From Streptomyces sp. Ncost-T10-10d (GTDB taxonomy: Bacteria; Actinomycetota; Actinomycetes; Streptomycetales; Streptomycetaceae): a stretch of DNA of 64,000 nt. This document shows, piece by piece, positions 27,949-36,570 of this stretch. The DNA is taken from contig NZ_FMDF01000044.1 of NCBI RefSeq assembly GCF_900091955.1, positions 1 to 64,000 on the forward strand, in the 5' to 3' direction. Every line of letters begins with the position of its first letter. The first letter of the stretch is position 1. The translations under genes and the position numbers were made by a program. A model generated the notes under the pieces. It did not search any database. It was given only the letters and a program-made list of their open reading frames with translations, and had not been told where the DNA came from.

Positions 27949-28101
27949 CCCGGCGTCAACGTCAACCAGCTTCTCGACGGCAGCCGGCTCGACCCGCTCT
28001 CCGGCACCGCCGTGCTCAACGGCATCCCGGTGGCGGTGACGCCCGCCGCGACACCCGGCGCCGTGACGCAGGGGGTGCCGCCGGTTGTGCCCATCACGTG
28101 A
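27949..28101 (+). pseudogene. Possible 3' end of a degraded gene
   Basis: An open frame with strongly GC-rich third positions encodes about 50 residues ending VNVNQLLDGSRLDPLSGTAV and then LNGIPVAVTPAATPGAVTQG before a TGA at 28099-28101. No start codon or ribosome site fits nearby. The composition looks like the C-terminus of an exported or structural protein; I do not recognise the family. Confidence 0.3.
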
Positions 28102-28150
28102 TCCCCGCGTTGACCTGGTGTTTTGCTCGTATTGCTCGCATGTCAACATC

Positions 28151-28180
28151 TTGTTAACGCTGCGAGGCGCGCCCTAACGT
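28151..28180 (+). promoter_or_regulatory. Promoter candidate for the CitMHS gene
   Basis: TTGTTA (28151-28156) and TAACGT (28175-28180) with an 18-base spacer resemble housekeeping sigma-factor hexamers, about 55 bases upstream of the start codon. Confidence 0.4.
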
Positions 28181-28234
28181 CATCCGCACCGCCGACTCCG
28201 GTGGGAGTTCAAGGGTGAGCGATAGGTATCCCAT

Positions 28235-29662
28235 ATGCTGACAATCCTCGGCTTTGCCATGATTGCGACCTTCCTGGTCCTGATCATGATGAAGAAGATG
28301 TCGCCGATCGCGGCGCTGGTCCTGATCCCCGCACTGTTCTGCGTCGCCGTCGGGAAGGGCGCGAAGCTGGGCGACTACGTCATCGAGGGCGTCGGCAATC
28401 TGGCCCCGACCGCCGCGATGCTGATGTTCGCCATCGTCTACTTCGGTGTGATGATCGACGTCGGCCTCTTCGACCCGATCGTGCGGGGCATCCTGCGCTT
28501 CTGCAAGGCCGACCCGATGCGGATCGTGGTCGGTACGGCGGTGCTCGCGGCGATCGTCTCGCTCGACGGCGACGGCTCCACCACCTTCATGATCACCGTC
28601 TCGGCGATGTACCCGCTCTACAAGCGCCTCAAGATGAGCCTGGTCGTGATGACCGGTGTCGCCGCCACGGCGAACGGCGTCATGAACACCCTTCCCTGGG
28701 GCGGACCCACCGCCCGCGCCGCCACCGCGCTCAAGCTGGACGCGGGCGACATCTTCGTCCCGATGATCCCCGCACTCGGCGTCGGACTGGCCGCCGTCCT
28801 GCTCCTGGCCGTCGTTCTGGGCCGGCGCGAGCGCAAGCGACTCGGCACGCTCACCCTCGACGAGGCGCTGGCCGCCGAGACGGTCACGGAGTCGGAGACG
28901 GTTCTCGTCGGGACGGGCGGCGGCAGCGACCGTACCCGCAAGAGCTCCGGCGGAAGCGGAAGCGGCACGGGCGCGGACGGCGACGAAGCCGCAGACGCCG
29001 AAGCGCATGCGGACGAGGGCTTCAAGGGCCTGGACCCGGGCCGGGCCACCCTGCGCCCCAAGCTCTACTGGTTCAACGCGGGCCTCACCGTCGCGCTGCT
29101 CACCGCGATGATCATGGAACTGATGCCGATCCCGGTGCTCTTCCTCCTCGGCGCGGCCCTCGCCCTCACCGTCAACTTCCCCCACATGCCCGACCAGCGG
29201 GCTCGGATCGCCGCCCACGCCGACAACGTCCTCAATGTCTCCGGCATGGTCTTCGCAGCCGCCGTCTTCACCGGTGTCCTCTCCGGCACCGGCATGGTCG
29301 ACCACATGGCCGACTGGCTCGTCGGCGCGATCCCCGACGGCATGGGCCCGCACATGGCGATCGTCACCGGCATCCTGAGCATCCCGCTGACGTACTTCAT
29401 GTCCAACGACGGCTTCTACTTCGGCGTCGTTCCCGTGCTCGCCGAGGCCGGTGCCGCCCACGGTGTCTCCCCGCTGGAGATCGCCCGCGCCTCCCTGGTC
29501 GGACAGCCCCTGCACATGTCGTCCCCGCTGGTCCCGGCCGTCTATGTCCTCGTCGGCATGGCGAAGGTCGAGTTCGGCGACCACACCAGGTTCACCGTCA
29601 AGTGGGCCGCGCTCACCTCACTCGTGGTGCTCGGCGCCGGACTCCTCTTCGGAATCATCTGA
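28235..29662 (+). CDS. CitMHS family metal-citrate/proton symporter
   Basis: A 475-residue membrane transporter. The N-terminus MLTILGFAMIATFLVLIMMK, the loop VSLDGDGSTTFMITVSAMYP and the segment TANGVMNTLPWGGPTARAAT are hallmarks of the CitMHS family, which imports citrate complexed with Mg, Ca or Fe in exchange for protons. About 11-12 helices are visible. A cytoplasmic loop between residues 210 and 260 contains a Ser/Gly-rich and acidic insert. Three bases after its stop begins the broken MFS gene, so both were probably one transcript. Confidence 0.9.
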   Translation: MLTILGFAMIATFLVLIMMKKMSPIAALVLIPALFCVAVGKGAKLGDYVIEGVGNLAPTAAMLMFAIVYFGVMIDVGLFDPIVRGILRFCKADPMRIVVGTAVLAAIVSLDGDGSTTFMITVSAMYPLYKRLKMSLVVMTGVAATANGVMNTLPWGGPTARAATALKLDAGDIFVPMIPALGVGLAAVLLLAVVLGRRERKRLGTLTLDEALAAETVTESETVLVGTGGGSDRTRKSSGGSGSGTGADGDEAADAEAHADEGFKGLDPGRATLRPKLYWFNAGLTVALLTAMIMELMPIPVLFLLGAALALTVNFPHMPDQRARIAAHADNVLNVSGMVFAAAVFTGVLSGTGMVDHMADWLVGAIPDGMGPHMAIVTGILSIPLTYFMSNDGFYFGVVPVLAEAGAAHGVSPLEIARASLVGQPLHMSSPLVPAVYVLVGMAKVEFGDHTRFTVKWAALTSLVVLGAGLLFGII

Positions 29663-29664
29663 CC

Positions 29665-30956
29665 GTGCCCCGTACACAAGAGCCCGGCAGGAGCTGGCTG
29701 CTGCGCCTCGTCATCGCCTTCGCCTTCGCGCAGGGGGCGGTGTCGATGGCGCGGCCCGCCGTCTCCTACCGGGCTCTCTCGCTGGGCGGATGGGGTCTCT
29801 CCTGCTCGAACGCAGTTGAGAGCTTGGGGAAGAGCGCGCCATCGGTGTGATCACGGCGGTGTACGCGCTCCTGCCCCTCTTCGCCGCCGTCCCGCTCGGG
29901 CGCAGGACCGACCACGGCCGGTGCGCGCCCCTGCTGCCGATCGGCGTCGTCCTGATCGCAGGCGGCTGCGCCCTCAGCGGCAGGGCGGGCTCATTGACGG
30001 CGATGGCGGCCTGGAGCGGTGTGATGGGGCTCGGTCATCTCTGCTTCGTCATCGGCGCCCAGTCGATCGTCGCCCGGCAGTCCGCGCCGGCCGAACAGGA
30101 CCGCAACTTCGGCCACTTCACCATCGGCGCCTCCCTCGGCCAGCTCATCGGTCCGATCGCCGCCGGGTATGTGATCTCCGAGCGGGACGGCGCCATGGCC
30201 CGTACGAGCGCACTCGCCCTGCTCGTCTCGGCGGCCGTCGCCGCCGTCTCCTTCGTCTCGCTCTGGCGCATCGAGCACCGCTCCACGCCCACGGCCCGCC
30301 GCGCGGATCCGGTCGCCAAGGTCCGCGTCGGCCGCATCCTGCGCGCCCGCGGGGTTCCGGCCGGGATCTTCATCAGCCTCGCCGTGCTCTCCGCCACCGA
30401 TATCCTCACCGCGTATCTGCCCGTCGTCGGCGAACACCGGGGCATCGCCCCCGCCACCATCGGACTGCTGCTCAGCCTGCGCGCCGCCGCCACCATCGCC
30501 TGCCGCCTGGTGATGACCCCGATGCTTCGCGTCCTCGGCCGCACAGCGCTGCTCACCACGACCTGTCTGCTGGCCGGAATGCTCTGCGCGGGCATCGCCC
30601 TGCCCGTACCCGTAGCAGCGTCGGCCGTGATGCTCGCCGTGCTCGGCTTCTGTCTCGGGGTCGGTCAGCCGCTGTCGATGACCACCGTCGTCCAGGCCGC
30701 CCCGGCGGAGGCCCGCTCCACCGCACTCGCCCTCCGGCTGACCGGAAACCGCCTGGGCCAGGTCGCCGCCCCGGCGTCCGCCGGTCTCATTGCCGGAGTG
30801 GCGGGTACCGCGGCGCCGTTCGTCATGCTCGGTGCGCTTCTGTTCGCGGCGGCGGGGCTGGGGGTACGCGGCAGGCGTGCCGGAAACGCCGAAGCGACCG
30901 CGGCCGTGCCGGCGCCCCGGCCCCGACGGCGCCCCGCGGACCGTAACCGCACCTGA
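29665..30956 (+). pseudogene. MFS transporter split by a small palindromic insertion
   Basis: Two frames together make one MFS permease of about 420 residues. The first (29665-29850) encodes RSWLLRLVIAFAFAQGAVSM and ARPAVSYRALSLGG, then foreign sequence and a stop. The second (29847-30956) encodes the rest, from ITAVYALLPLFAAVPLGRRTDHG onward, with some ten further helices ending in a Pro/Arg-rich tail. The junction contains a repeat-like insertion (29789-29830) that shifts the frame. GTG at 29847 overlaps the first stop by GTGA, so the second part could still be made by restart, but without the first helix. I regard it as probably inactive. Confidence 0.75.
29789..29830 (+). repeat. Small palindromic repeat inserted in the MFS gene
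   Basis: A segment beginning TGGGGTCTCTCC and ending GTTGAGAGCTTGGGGA with nested inverted arms (CTCTC/GAGAG, TGC/GCA around TCGAAC). It resembles short palindromic elements that I recall as scattered through Streptomyces genomes. It interrupts codons between SLGG and the ERAIGVITAV segment. Confidence 0.55.
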
Positions 30957-31169
30957 CAATTCCGCCTCGCCCGCCCCGGTGCGACGCAACCGTCTCAAGG
31001 GGCGCGCTACCCGACACATCAGCGGACCCGTCGTCGCGCTCGACGAGCCCGGCCAGGACGGCGACCCGAACGCCGTGCACAGCCCGGACCGCCCCGGTCG
31101 CGACGTCCAGGGGCCGGTCCGGCGGATCAGGTCCCGGAGACCCCAGGAGCACCGGATGAATCCGGGCGG

Positions 31170-31200
31170 TTGACCTCAAGTCCACTGGAGGTCGTACGTT
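31170..31200 (+). promoter_or_regulatory. SoxR/MerR-type promoter with 19-base spacer
   Basis: TTGACC (-35, 31170-31175) and TACGTT (-10, 31195-31200) are separated by 19 bases, the long spacer typical of MerR-family activators. Inside is the dyad ACCTCAAGTCCACTGGAGGT (31173-31192), close to the Streptomyces SoxR box CCTCAAGTTAACTTGAGG. Transcription would start at about 31207, at the first base of the ATG. Confidence 0.7.
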
Positions 31201-31206
31201 CCTTCC

Positions 31207-33093
31207 ATGAGCATGGAAGCCACCGCGTGGACGCAGCTCCACAACGTCATGAATGCGCAAGCGGACCGACGTCCCTTCGACCGAGCCACCTTGCGGCGCA
31301 TCGCCGCGTTCGCCCGCCCGCACCGGCGCAGGGTCGCCCTGTTCCTGGTACTGAGCGTGGCGACGGCGCTGCTCGCCGTCGCCACCCCCGTCCTCGCCGG
31401 CCGTGTCGTGAACGCGATCGTGACCGGCGAGGACGGGGGCACCGTCACTCGGCTGTCCCTGCTCATCGCCGTGATCGCCGTCGCGGAGGCGGCACTCGGC
31501 CTGGTCGGCCGCTGGCTCTCGGCGAACCTCGGCGAAGGGCTGATCCTCGACCTGCGCACCGCCGTCTTCGACCATGTGCAGCGCATGCCGATCGCGTTCT
31601 TCACCCGCACCCGCACCGGCGCGCTCGTCAGCCGCCTCAACAACGACGTCATCGGCGCCCAGCGCGCCTTCAGCAACACACTCTCCGGCGTCGTCAGCAA
31701 TGTCGTGACCCTGCTCCTCACCCTGGGCGTCATGCTCTCCATCTCCTGGCAGATCACCGTGCTCGCACTGGTGCTGCTGCCGGTGTTCGTGCTGCCCGCG
31801 CGCCGCATGGGTACACGGATGGCGCGGCTCCAGCGGGAAGCCGCGGCCCACAACGCGGCGATGGGGACCCGGATGACCGAGCGCTTCTCCGCACCCGGCG
31901 CCACACTGATCAAGCTCTTCGGCCGGCCCGCCGACGAGTCCGCCGAATTCGCCGCCAGAGCGGGCAGGGTGCGCGACATCGGGGTGCGCACGGCCATGGC
32001 CCAGTCCGCGTTCATCACCGCCCTCACCCTCGTGTCCGCGCTGGCGCTCGCCCTGGTCTACGGGCTCGGCGGGTTCTACGCCCTGCGCGGGCAGCTGGAC
32101 GCGGGCGCGGTCGTCTCCCTGGCCCTGCTGCTGACCCGGCTGTACGCGCCGCTCACCGCCCTTGCCGGGGCGCGCGTCGAGGTGATGAGCGCCCTCGTCA
32201 GCTTCGAGCGGGTCTTCGAGGTCCTCGACCTCAAGCCGCTCATCGAGGAGAAGCCGGACGCACGGACGGTCCCGGAAGGGCCGGTGTCCGTGGAGTTCGA
32301 CGACGTACGCTTCGGCTACCCGTCCGCCGACAAGGTCTCCCTCGCCTCCCTCGAGGACGTCGCGGCCCTCGACACCCGCGGCGGCGGCGAAGTGCTGCGC
32401 GGGGTCTCCTTCCGCGCCGAACCCGGCCGGACCGTGGCACTCGTCGGCTCGTCCGGCGCGGGCAAGTCGACCATCGCGCAACTGCTGCCACGCCTGTACG
32501 ACACGGACGAGGGTTCGGTACGCATCGGCGGCATCGACGTACGCGACCTGTCCGCCGACACCCTGCGTGACACCCTCGGCATGGTCACCCAGGACGGCCA
32601 CCTCTTCCACGAGTCGGTCCGCGCCAACCTCCTGCTCGCCCGGCCGGAAGCCACCGAGGAGGACCTCTGGGACGCGCTGCGCCGCTCACGCCTGGACGGT
32701 CTGGTCGCCTCGCTGCCCGACGGGCTCGACACAGTGGTCGGCGAACGCGGCTACCGCCTCTCCGGCGGCGAACGCCAGCGGCTGACCATCGCCCGGCTGC
32801 TCCTGGCCCGCCAGCGCGTCGTCATCCTCGACGAGGCCACCGCCCACCTGGACAACACTTCCGAGGCGGCCGTCCAGGAGGCGCTCACCGAAGCGCTCGC
32901 CGGACGCACGGCAGTCGTGATCGCCCACCGGCTCTCCACCGTACGGGCGGCCGACCTCATCCTGGTCGTGGAGGACGGGCAGATCGTGGAGCGGGGCACC
33001 CACGAAGAACTCCTCGCGGCCGGCGGCCGGTACGAGGAGCTGTACCGCACCCAGTTCGAGAGCCCCGGTACGCAGGCCGCGGAGCTCGCCTGA
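31207..33093 (+). CDS. ABC exporter with fused membrane and ATPase domains
   Basis: A 628-residue half-transporter. Residues 40-330 form a six-helix ABC exporter membrane domain (FFTRTRTGALVSRLNNDVIG is the typical coupling region). The ATPase domain has Walker A ALVGSSGAGKSTIAQLLPRL, signature RLSGGERQRLTIARLLLA, Walker B RVVILDEATAHLDN and the H-loop VVIAHRLSTVRAADL. It dimerises in the membrane to export drugs, lipids or redox-active compounds. It has no ribosome site; the predicted transcription start coincides with the ATG, so the mRNA is probably leaderless. A SoxR-type promoter suggests induction by redox-cycling metabolites. A second in-frame ATG lies two codons downstream. Confidence 0.9.
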   Translation: MSMEATAWTQLHNVMNAQADRRPFDRATLRRIAAFARPHRRRVALFLVLSVATALLAVATPVLAGRVVNAIVTGEDGGTVTRLSLLIAVIAVAEAALGLVGRWLSANLGEGLILDLRTAVFDHVQRMPIAFFTRTRTGALVSRLNNDVIGAQRAFSNTLSGVVSNVVTLLLTLGVMLSISWQITVLALVLLPVFVLPARRMGTRMARLQREAAAHNAAMGTRMTERFSAPGATLIKLFGRPADESAEFAARAGRVRDIGVRTAMAQSAFITALTLVSALALALVYGLGGFYALRGQLDAGAVVSLALLLTRLYAPLTALAGARVEVMSALVSFERVFEVLDLKPLIEEKPDARTVPEGPVSVEFDDVRFGYPSADKVSLASLEDVAALDTRGGGEVLRGVSFRAEPGRTVALVGSSGAGKSTIAQLLPRLYDTDEGSVRIGGIDVRDLSADTLRDTLGMVTQDGHLFHESVRANLLLARPEATEEDLWDALRRSRLDGLVASLPDGLDTVVGERGYRLSGGERQRLTIARLLLARQRVVILDEATAHLDNTSEAAVQEALTEALAGRTAVVIAHRLSTVRAADLILVVEDGQIVERGTHEELLAAGGRYEELYRTQFESPGTQAAELA

Positions 33094-33115
33094 CAACGGC
33101 CGCCCGGACCACCGG

Positions 33116-36100
33116 TCAGCCGGGGTATCCGGTACGGGCGGCGGTCCAGTCCGTCCTGCCGGCCTCATCCACCGTGAACGCCCCTGCGGGATAGGGGAGT
33201 TCCCCGGCCAGGGCCGCAGCCCGCCCGAACTCCTCGTGTGCCGCCGCCTCCCGGCCCAGCGCCGTGAGCGCGGCCGCATGCACCGTTCGGGCATCGGTCT
33301 CCGACAGCCGTTCGCCGACCCGCTGCGCACGCACCGTCCCGGCCGCCGCCCTCCGCGCCGCCTGTTCCCGGTGACCCGACAGCAGTTCCGCCCAGGCCAG
33401 CAGCGGGGCGGCCGACGGGTCGCTGTCGTCGGCCAGCAGAGTGAGGGCCTCCTGCGGGCGCCCCTCGCGCATCAGTCGTTCGGCCTCCGCAGTGCGCACC
33501 TCGTGCACGGCCTGCCGGTCGCGCTGAGCCTCGGCGGTCCGCCCGGCCCGCGCCAGCAGTTCGGCCGCGCCGGGCTCACCGGTTCTGATCCGGACCCGGG
33601 CCAGAGCGGCCAGGGCGTACGGGGTGCACCAGGCGGGGCTCGGTTCTCCGTCCCGGACGGCCGCCTCGGCGTGTTCCCGTGCCTCGGCGAACTCGCGCAG
33701 CATCAGATGCAGTTCGGCCAGATTGGCGCGCTCGAAGGCCACCGCCGTCGGATCGCCCGTGTGCTCGGCCAGGCGCAGTGCCTGCCGGCCGATGGAGACC
33801 GCTTTGCCGAGCAGGCCGGACCGGCGCGCATGCTCCCGCAGCACGGAGAGGATGGTGACCAGCAGTTCCTGATCCCCGTACGCCTCGGCATGCGGCAGCG
33901 CCAGATCGGCTGCGGTCCGGGCCTGCGCGAACCGGCCCGCGAGGCCGAGCGAGGCCGCCTGGGTCCCCAGGGACCTGGCCAGCAGCCCCCGGCGTTCGCT
34001 GCCCCGCACGTCCTCAGCGGCCTCCTGCGCCCTGCGGGCCGAGGCGTGCGCGGACTCGTACCGGCCGCCCACGAACCGCAGGACCGCCGCCGCCAGATGG
34101 TGCGTCGCGGTGGTGGGCGGCGGGGTGTGCGGGCCCGGGGGATACGTACGCAGCAGCTTCTCGCCCTCGTCGGTGCCGCGATGCTTCGCCAGCACCTCGG
34201 TCAGCCGGGCCGCGGCCAGCACCTGGCCGTCCTCGTCACCGCGCCGGACCATGTCCGCCAGCGCCTCGCGCAGTACGGTGGCCGCCTCCTGGTACCGGGC
34301 CATCCGGCGCAGTACGGCTCCCCGGTCGATCCGGGCCTGTGCCGCATCGGCGGCCAGCGCGTCGAGCCGGGCCGTCAGTTCGGCGTAGTAGCGGTCTGCG
34401 GTGTCATTGGCGCAGAGGGCCGCGGCGCGTTCGGCGGCCTGCCGCAGGTACTGGGTGGCCCGCGGGTCGTCGGCCCGGGTCAGATGCGAGGCCAGTGTGT
34501 CGACGGCGTCGGGGCGCCGCCTCAGCACGGCCTCCGCGTATGCCGAGTGCAGCTGCCGACGGCGCGCGGCGGACAGCCCGTCGTAACAGGTCAGTCTCAC
34601 CAGCGGGTGGCGGAAGGCGAGACCGGGCAGGGGCCGGCCACCGACCACCACCGGCCGTTCCGCCACCACCGAGGCGGCGACCGCCGCGTCCACGGCGTCG
34701 GTCGCCTCGGCGCACGAGAGCGGCGGATGCAGACCGTGCTCCGCCACATCCAGGATCTCGCTCAGCGCGGCCCCGCCACCGGCCACGGAGATCGCCTCGA
34801 CGACCCGGCGTGCCGCGGGTCCGAGCCGCGCCAGACGAGCGGTCACCAGCTGACGGACACCCTCCGGAGCGCTCAGCCCCGTGGTGTCCCCGCCGCCGTC
34901 CCTGGTGCTGCGGGCGAGCTCCAGGGCGAACAGCGGATTACCGAGCGAGAGCTCCCAGACCCGGTCGAGACCGGTCCTGGCACCTGCGTCCTTTGCGACG
35001 GCCAGACACTCCTCGCGCCCCAGCCGCCCCAACTCCAGCGAGCGGGCGATCCCCTGGCGGGACAGCGCCTCCAGTGCGGTGCGCCGCGGGTCCGTCCCGT
35101 CGAGCTCCTCCGCGCGGTAGGTGACGACGAAACGCCACGCGGCTCCCGCGGCCGAAGCCCGGCGGGCCAGATGGCTCAGCAGCTGGTACGAACCTGTGTC
35201 GGCGGCATGCAGATCGTCCAGCACCAGCAGGACGGGCCCGGCCGCCGCCAGATCGCCGAGCAGCCCGGCCGTGGCCCGGAACAACCGGTCACGCTGCTCT
35301 TCGGGGCTGCGCTCCGCACCTGCGCCGATCTGTCCCAGCGTGGGGAGAAGCGAGGCGAGTTCGGGGTACTCCCCGCCGATCCTGGCCCGTTCGGCGGACG
35401 GCCGGTCGGCGAGCCAGGCATCCAGCGCCTCGACGAAGACGCCGTACGGGGTGTGCCCCTCGGCGTCGTGGCCCGCACCCCACAGCACGGTCGTCCCGGC
35501 CTCCGCCGCCCGTCGGGCCGCCTCCGCCGTCAGCCGTGTCTTGCCCACCCCGGCCTCGCCGCCGACGAGCCGCACCGCAGGCCCGTCGGCGGCCAGCAGC
35601 ACGCCGAGTTCGTCGGCCCGGCCCCGCAGCGGCGGACCGGGCGGGGTGCGTATCGCGGCCGGGAGAACGGGAACGGAGACGGCGGGAAGTACGGCCGTGG
35701 ACGCGTCCAGCGCCAGCAGGTGCAGCTGCTCGGTCGCCGGGCCGGGCCGTACGCCGAGTTCCGCGTCGAGCGCCTCCCGGCACAGGTGGTACTGGCGCAC
35801 GGCCTGCCGGCGAAGGCCCTGGCGCAGATAGGCGTCGATCAGCACCCGGTGGGCGCGCTCCTCGGCCGGGGCGGCGGCCACGGCCCGCAGCGCCACCTCG
35901 GTGGCCGATTCGGTCTCGCCGTCCGCGAGACGGGCCTCGGCGAGCCCGAGCCGCACCCGGTCGCACAGCGCGGAGAGCTGCTCGCGCCGGGCCTCGGCCC
36001 AGGGCGCGTACCGGTCCTCGGGCAGCAGCTCGCCGGTGAACGCGACGAGTGCGGTGGCCAGCTCCTCGGCCGTACCCGCGGCCAGGGCCCGCTCGGCGAG

Positions 36101-36484
36101 GCTCTCGGCGTGATCGGCGTCGATCACCACGGTCTGCGGATCGAGCCGCAGCAGGGTGCCCTCACCGGTCAGATAGGACGAGGAGGCGCGGGGGGCCAGT
36201 TCCGGTTCCAGGGCGCGGCGGGCGGCGTGCAGGGCGACGCGCAGGCTGCCGAGCGCGGCCCGCTCGTCGGAGTCCGGCCAGCAGATCTCCATGGCCTGCT
36301 CGCGGTGGAGGCTGTGGCCGGGGGAGACGGCGAGGAGTTTCACGAGGGCGCGGGCGCTGGGGCGGGGCCATTTGTCGGCGAGCGGGGGCCCGCCGTCACG
36401 AGTCACCCGGAACCCGCCGAAAAGGTGCAGACGCAGCAGCGGCGGACCGGCGTTTGTGCCGTGTCCCGTTTGCTCCGAGTCCAT
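33116..36484 (-). CDS. SARP-type regulator with BTAD, ATPase and TPR regions
   Basis: A 1,122-residue protein. Residues 15-110 form an OmpR-like winged helix (LRLHLFGGFRVTRDGGPPLA, SLRVALHAARRALEPELAPR), residues 115-265 the bacterial transcriptional activation domain, residues 280-580 a P-loop ATPase (Walker A VGGEAGVGKTRLTAEAARRA, Walker B PVLLVLDDLHAAD), and residues 650-1100 degenerate TPR-like helices. This is the AfsR-like large SARP layout, often found as an activator of secondary metabolism or exoenzymes. It stands upstream of the coupled secreted protein pair but is separated from it by a terminator, so its targets are unknown. Confidence 0.88.
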   Translation of the reverse strand: MDSEQTGHGTNAGPPLLRLHLFGGFRVTRDGGPPLADKWPRPSARALVKLLAVSPGHSLHREQAMEICWPDSDERAALGSLRVALHAARRALEPELAPRASSSYLTGEGTLLRLDPQTVVIDADHAESLAERALAAGTAEELATALVAFTGELLPEDRYAPWAEARREQLSALCDRVRLGLAEARLADGETESATEVALRAVAAAPAEERAHRVLIDAYLRQGLRRQAVRQYHLCREALDAELGVRPGPATEQLHLLALDASTAVLPAVSVPVLPAAIRTPPGPPLRGRADELGVLLAADGPAVRLVGGEAGVGKTRLTAEAARRAAEAGTTVLWGAGHDAEGHTPYGVFVEALDAWLADRPSAERARIGGEYPELASLLPTLGQIGAGAERSPEEQRDRLFRATAGLLGDLAAAGPVLLVLDDLHAADTGSYQLLSHLARRASAAGAAWRFVVTYRAEELDGTDPRRTALEALSRQGIARSLELGRLGREECLAVAKDAGARTGLDRVWELSLGNPLFALELARSTRDGGGDTTGLSAPEGVRQLVTARLARLGPAARRVVEAISVAGGGAALSEILDVAEHGLHPPLSCAEATDAVDAAVAASVVAERPVVVGGRPLPGLAFRHPLVRLTCYDGLSAARRRQLHSAYAEAVLRRRPDAVDTLASHLTRADDPRATQYLRQAAERAAALCANDTADRYYAELTARLDALAADAAQARIDRGAVLRRMARYQEAATVLREALADMVRRGDEDGQVLAAARLTEVLAKHRGTDEGEKLLRTYPPGPHTPPPTTATHHLAAAVLRFVGGRYESAHASARRAQEAAEDVRGSERRGLLARSLGTQAASLGLAGRFAQARTAADLALPHAEAYGDQELLVTILSVLREHARRSGLLGKAVSIGRQALRLAEHTGDPTAVAFERANLAELHLMLREFAEAREHAEAAVRDGEPSPAWCTPYALAALARVRIRTGEPGAAELLARAGRTAEAQRDRQAVHEVRTAEAERLMREGRPQEALTLLADDSDPSAAPLLAWAELLSGHREQAARRAAAGTVRAQRVGERLSETDARTVHAAALTALGREAAAHEEFGRAAALAGELPYPAGAFTVDEAGRTDWTAARTGYPG

Positions 36485-36519
36485 GAGGGCGCCACTTTAA
36501 CGCCCTTGTCCGGGCAGAC

Positions 36520-36555
36520 CGCAGGCCCCCCGGACCGGAGTCCGGAGGGCCTGCG
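36520..36555 (-). terminator. Strong terminator after the FG-GAP gene
   Basis: CGCAGGCCCCCCGGAC (36520-36535) pairs with GTCCGGAGGGCCTGCG (36540-36555), 15 of 16 bases, loop CGGA. It is 16 bases beyond the stop of the FG-GAP gene and ends the protease/FG-GAP operon. Confidence 0.75.
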
Positions 36556-36570
36556 GCAGGGCGGGGCTCG

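Larger units (their letters stand above)
27878..28234. other. Intergenic region, 357 bases, with a small coding-like remnant
   Basis: Between the TetR gene and the CitMHS gene. It holds the coding-like piece at 27949-28101 and promoter-like hexamers before the transporter gene; nothing else is recognised. Confidence 0.5.

Noticed and set aside
30957..31169. Coding potential in the spacer before the ABC exporter
   Set aside because: Short Pro/Arg-rich frames on both strands without start signals; nothing recognisable.
30823..32610. A minus-strand open frame opposite the ABC exporter
   Set aside because: No domains; it would overlap the SoxR-type promoter and the exporter.
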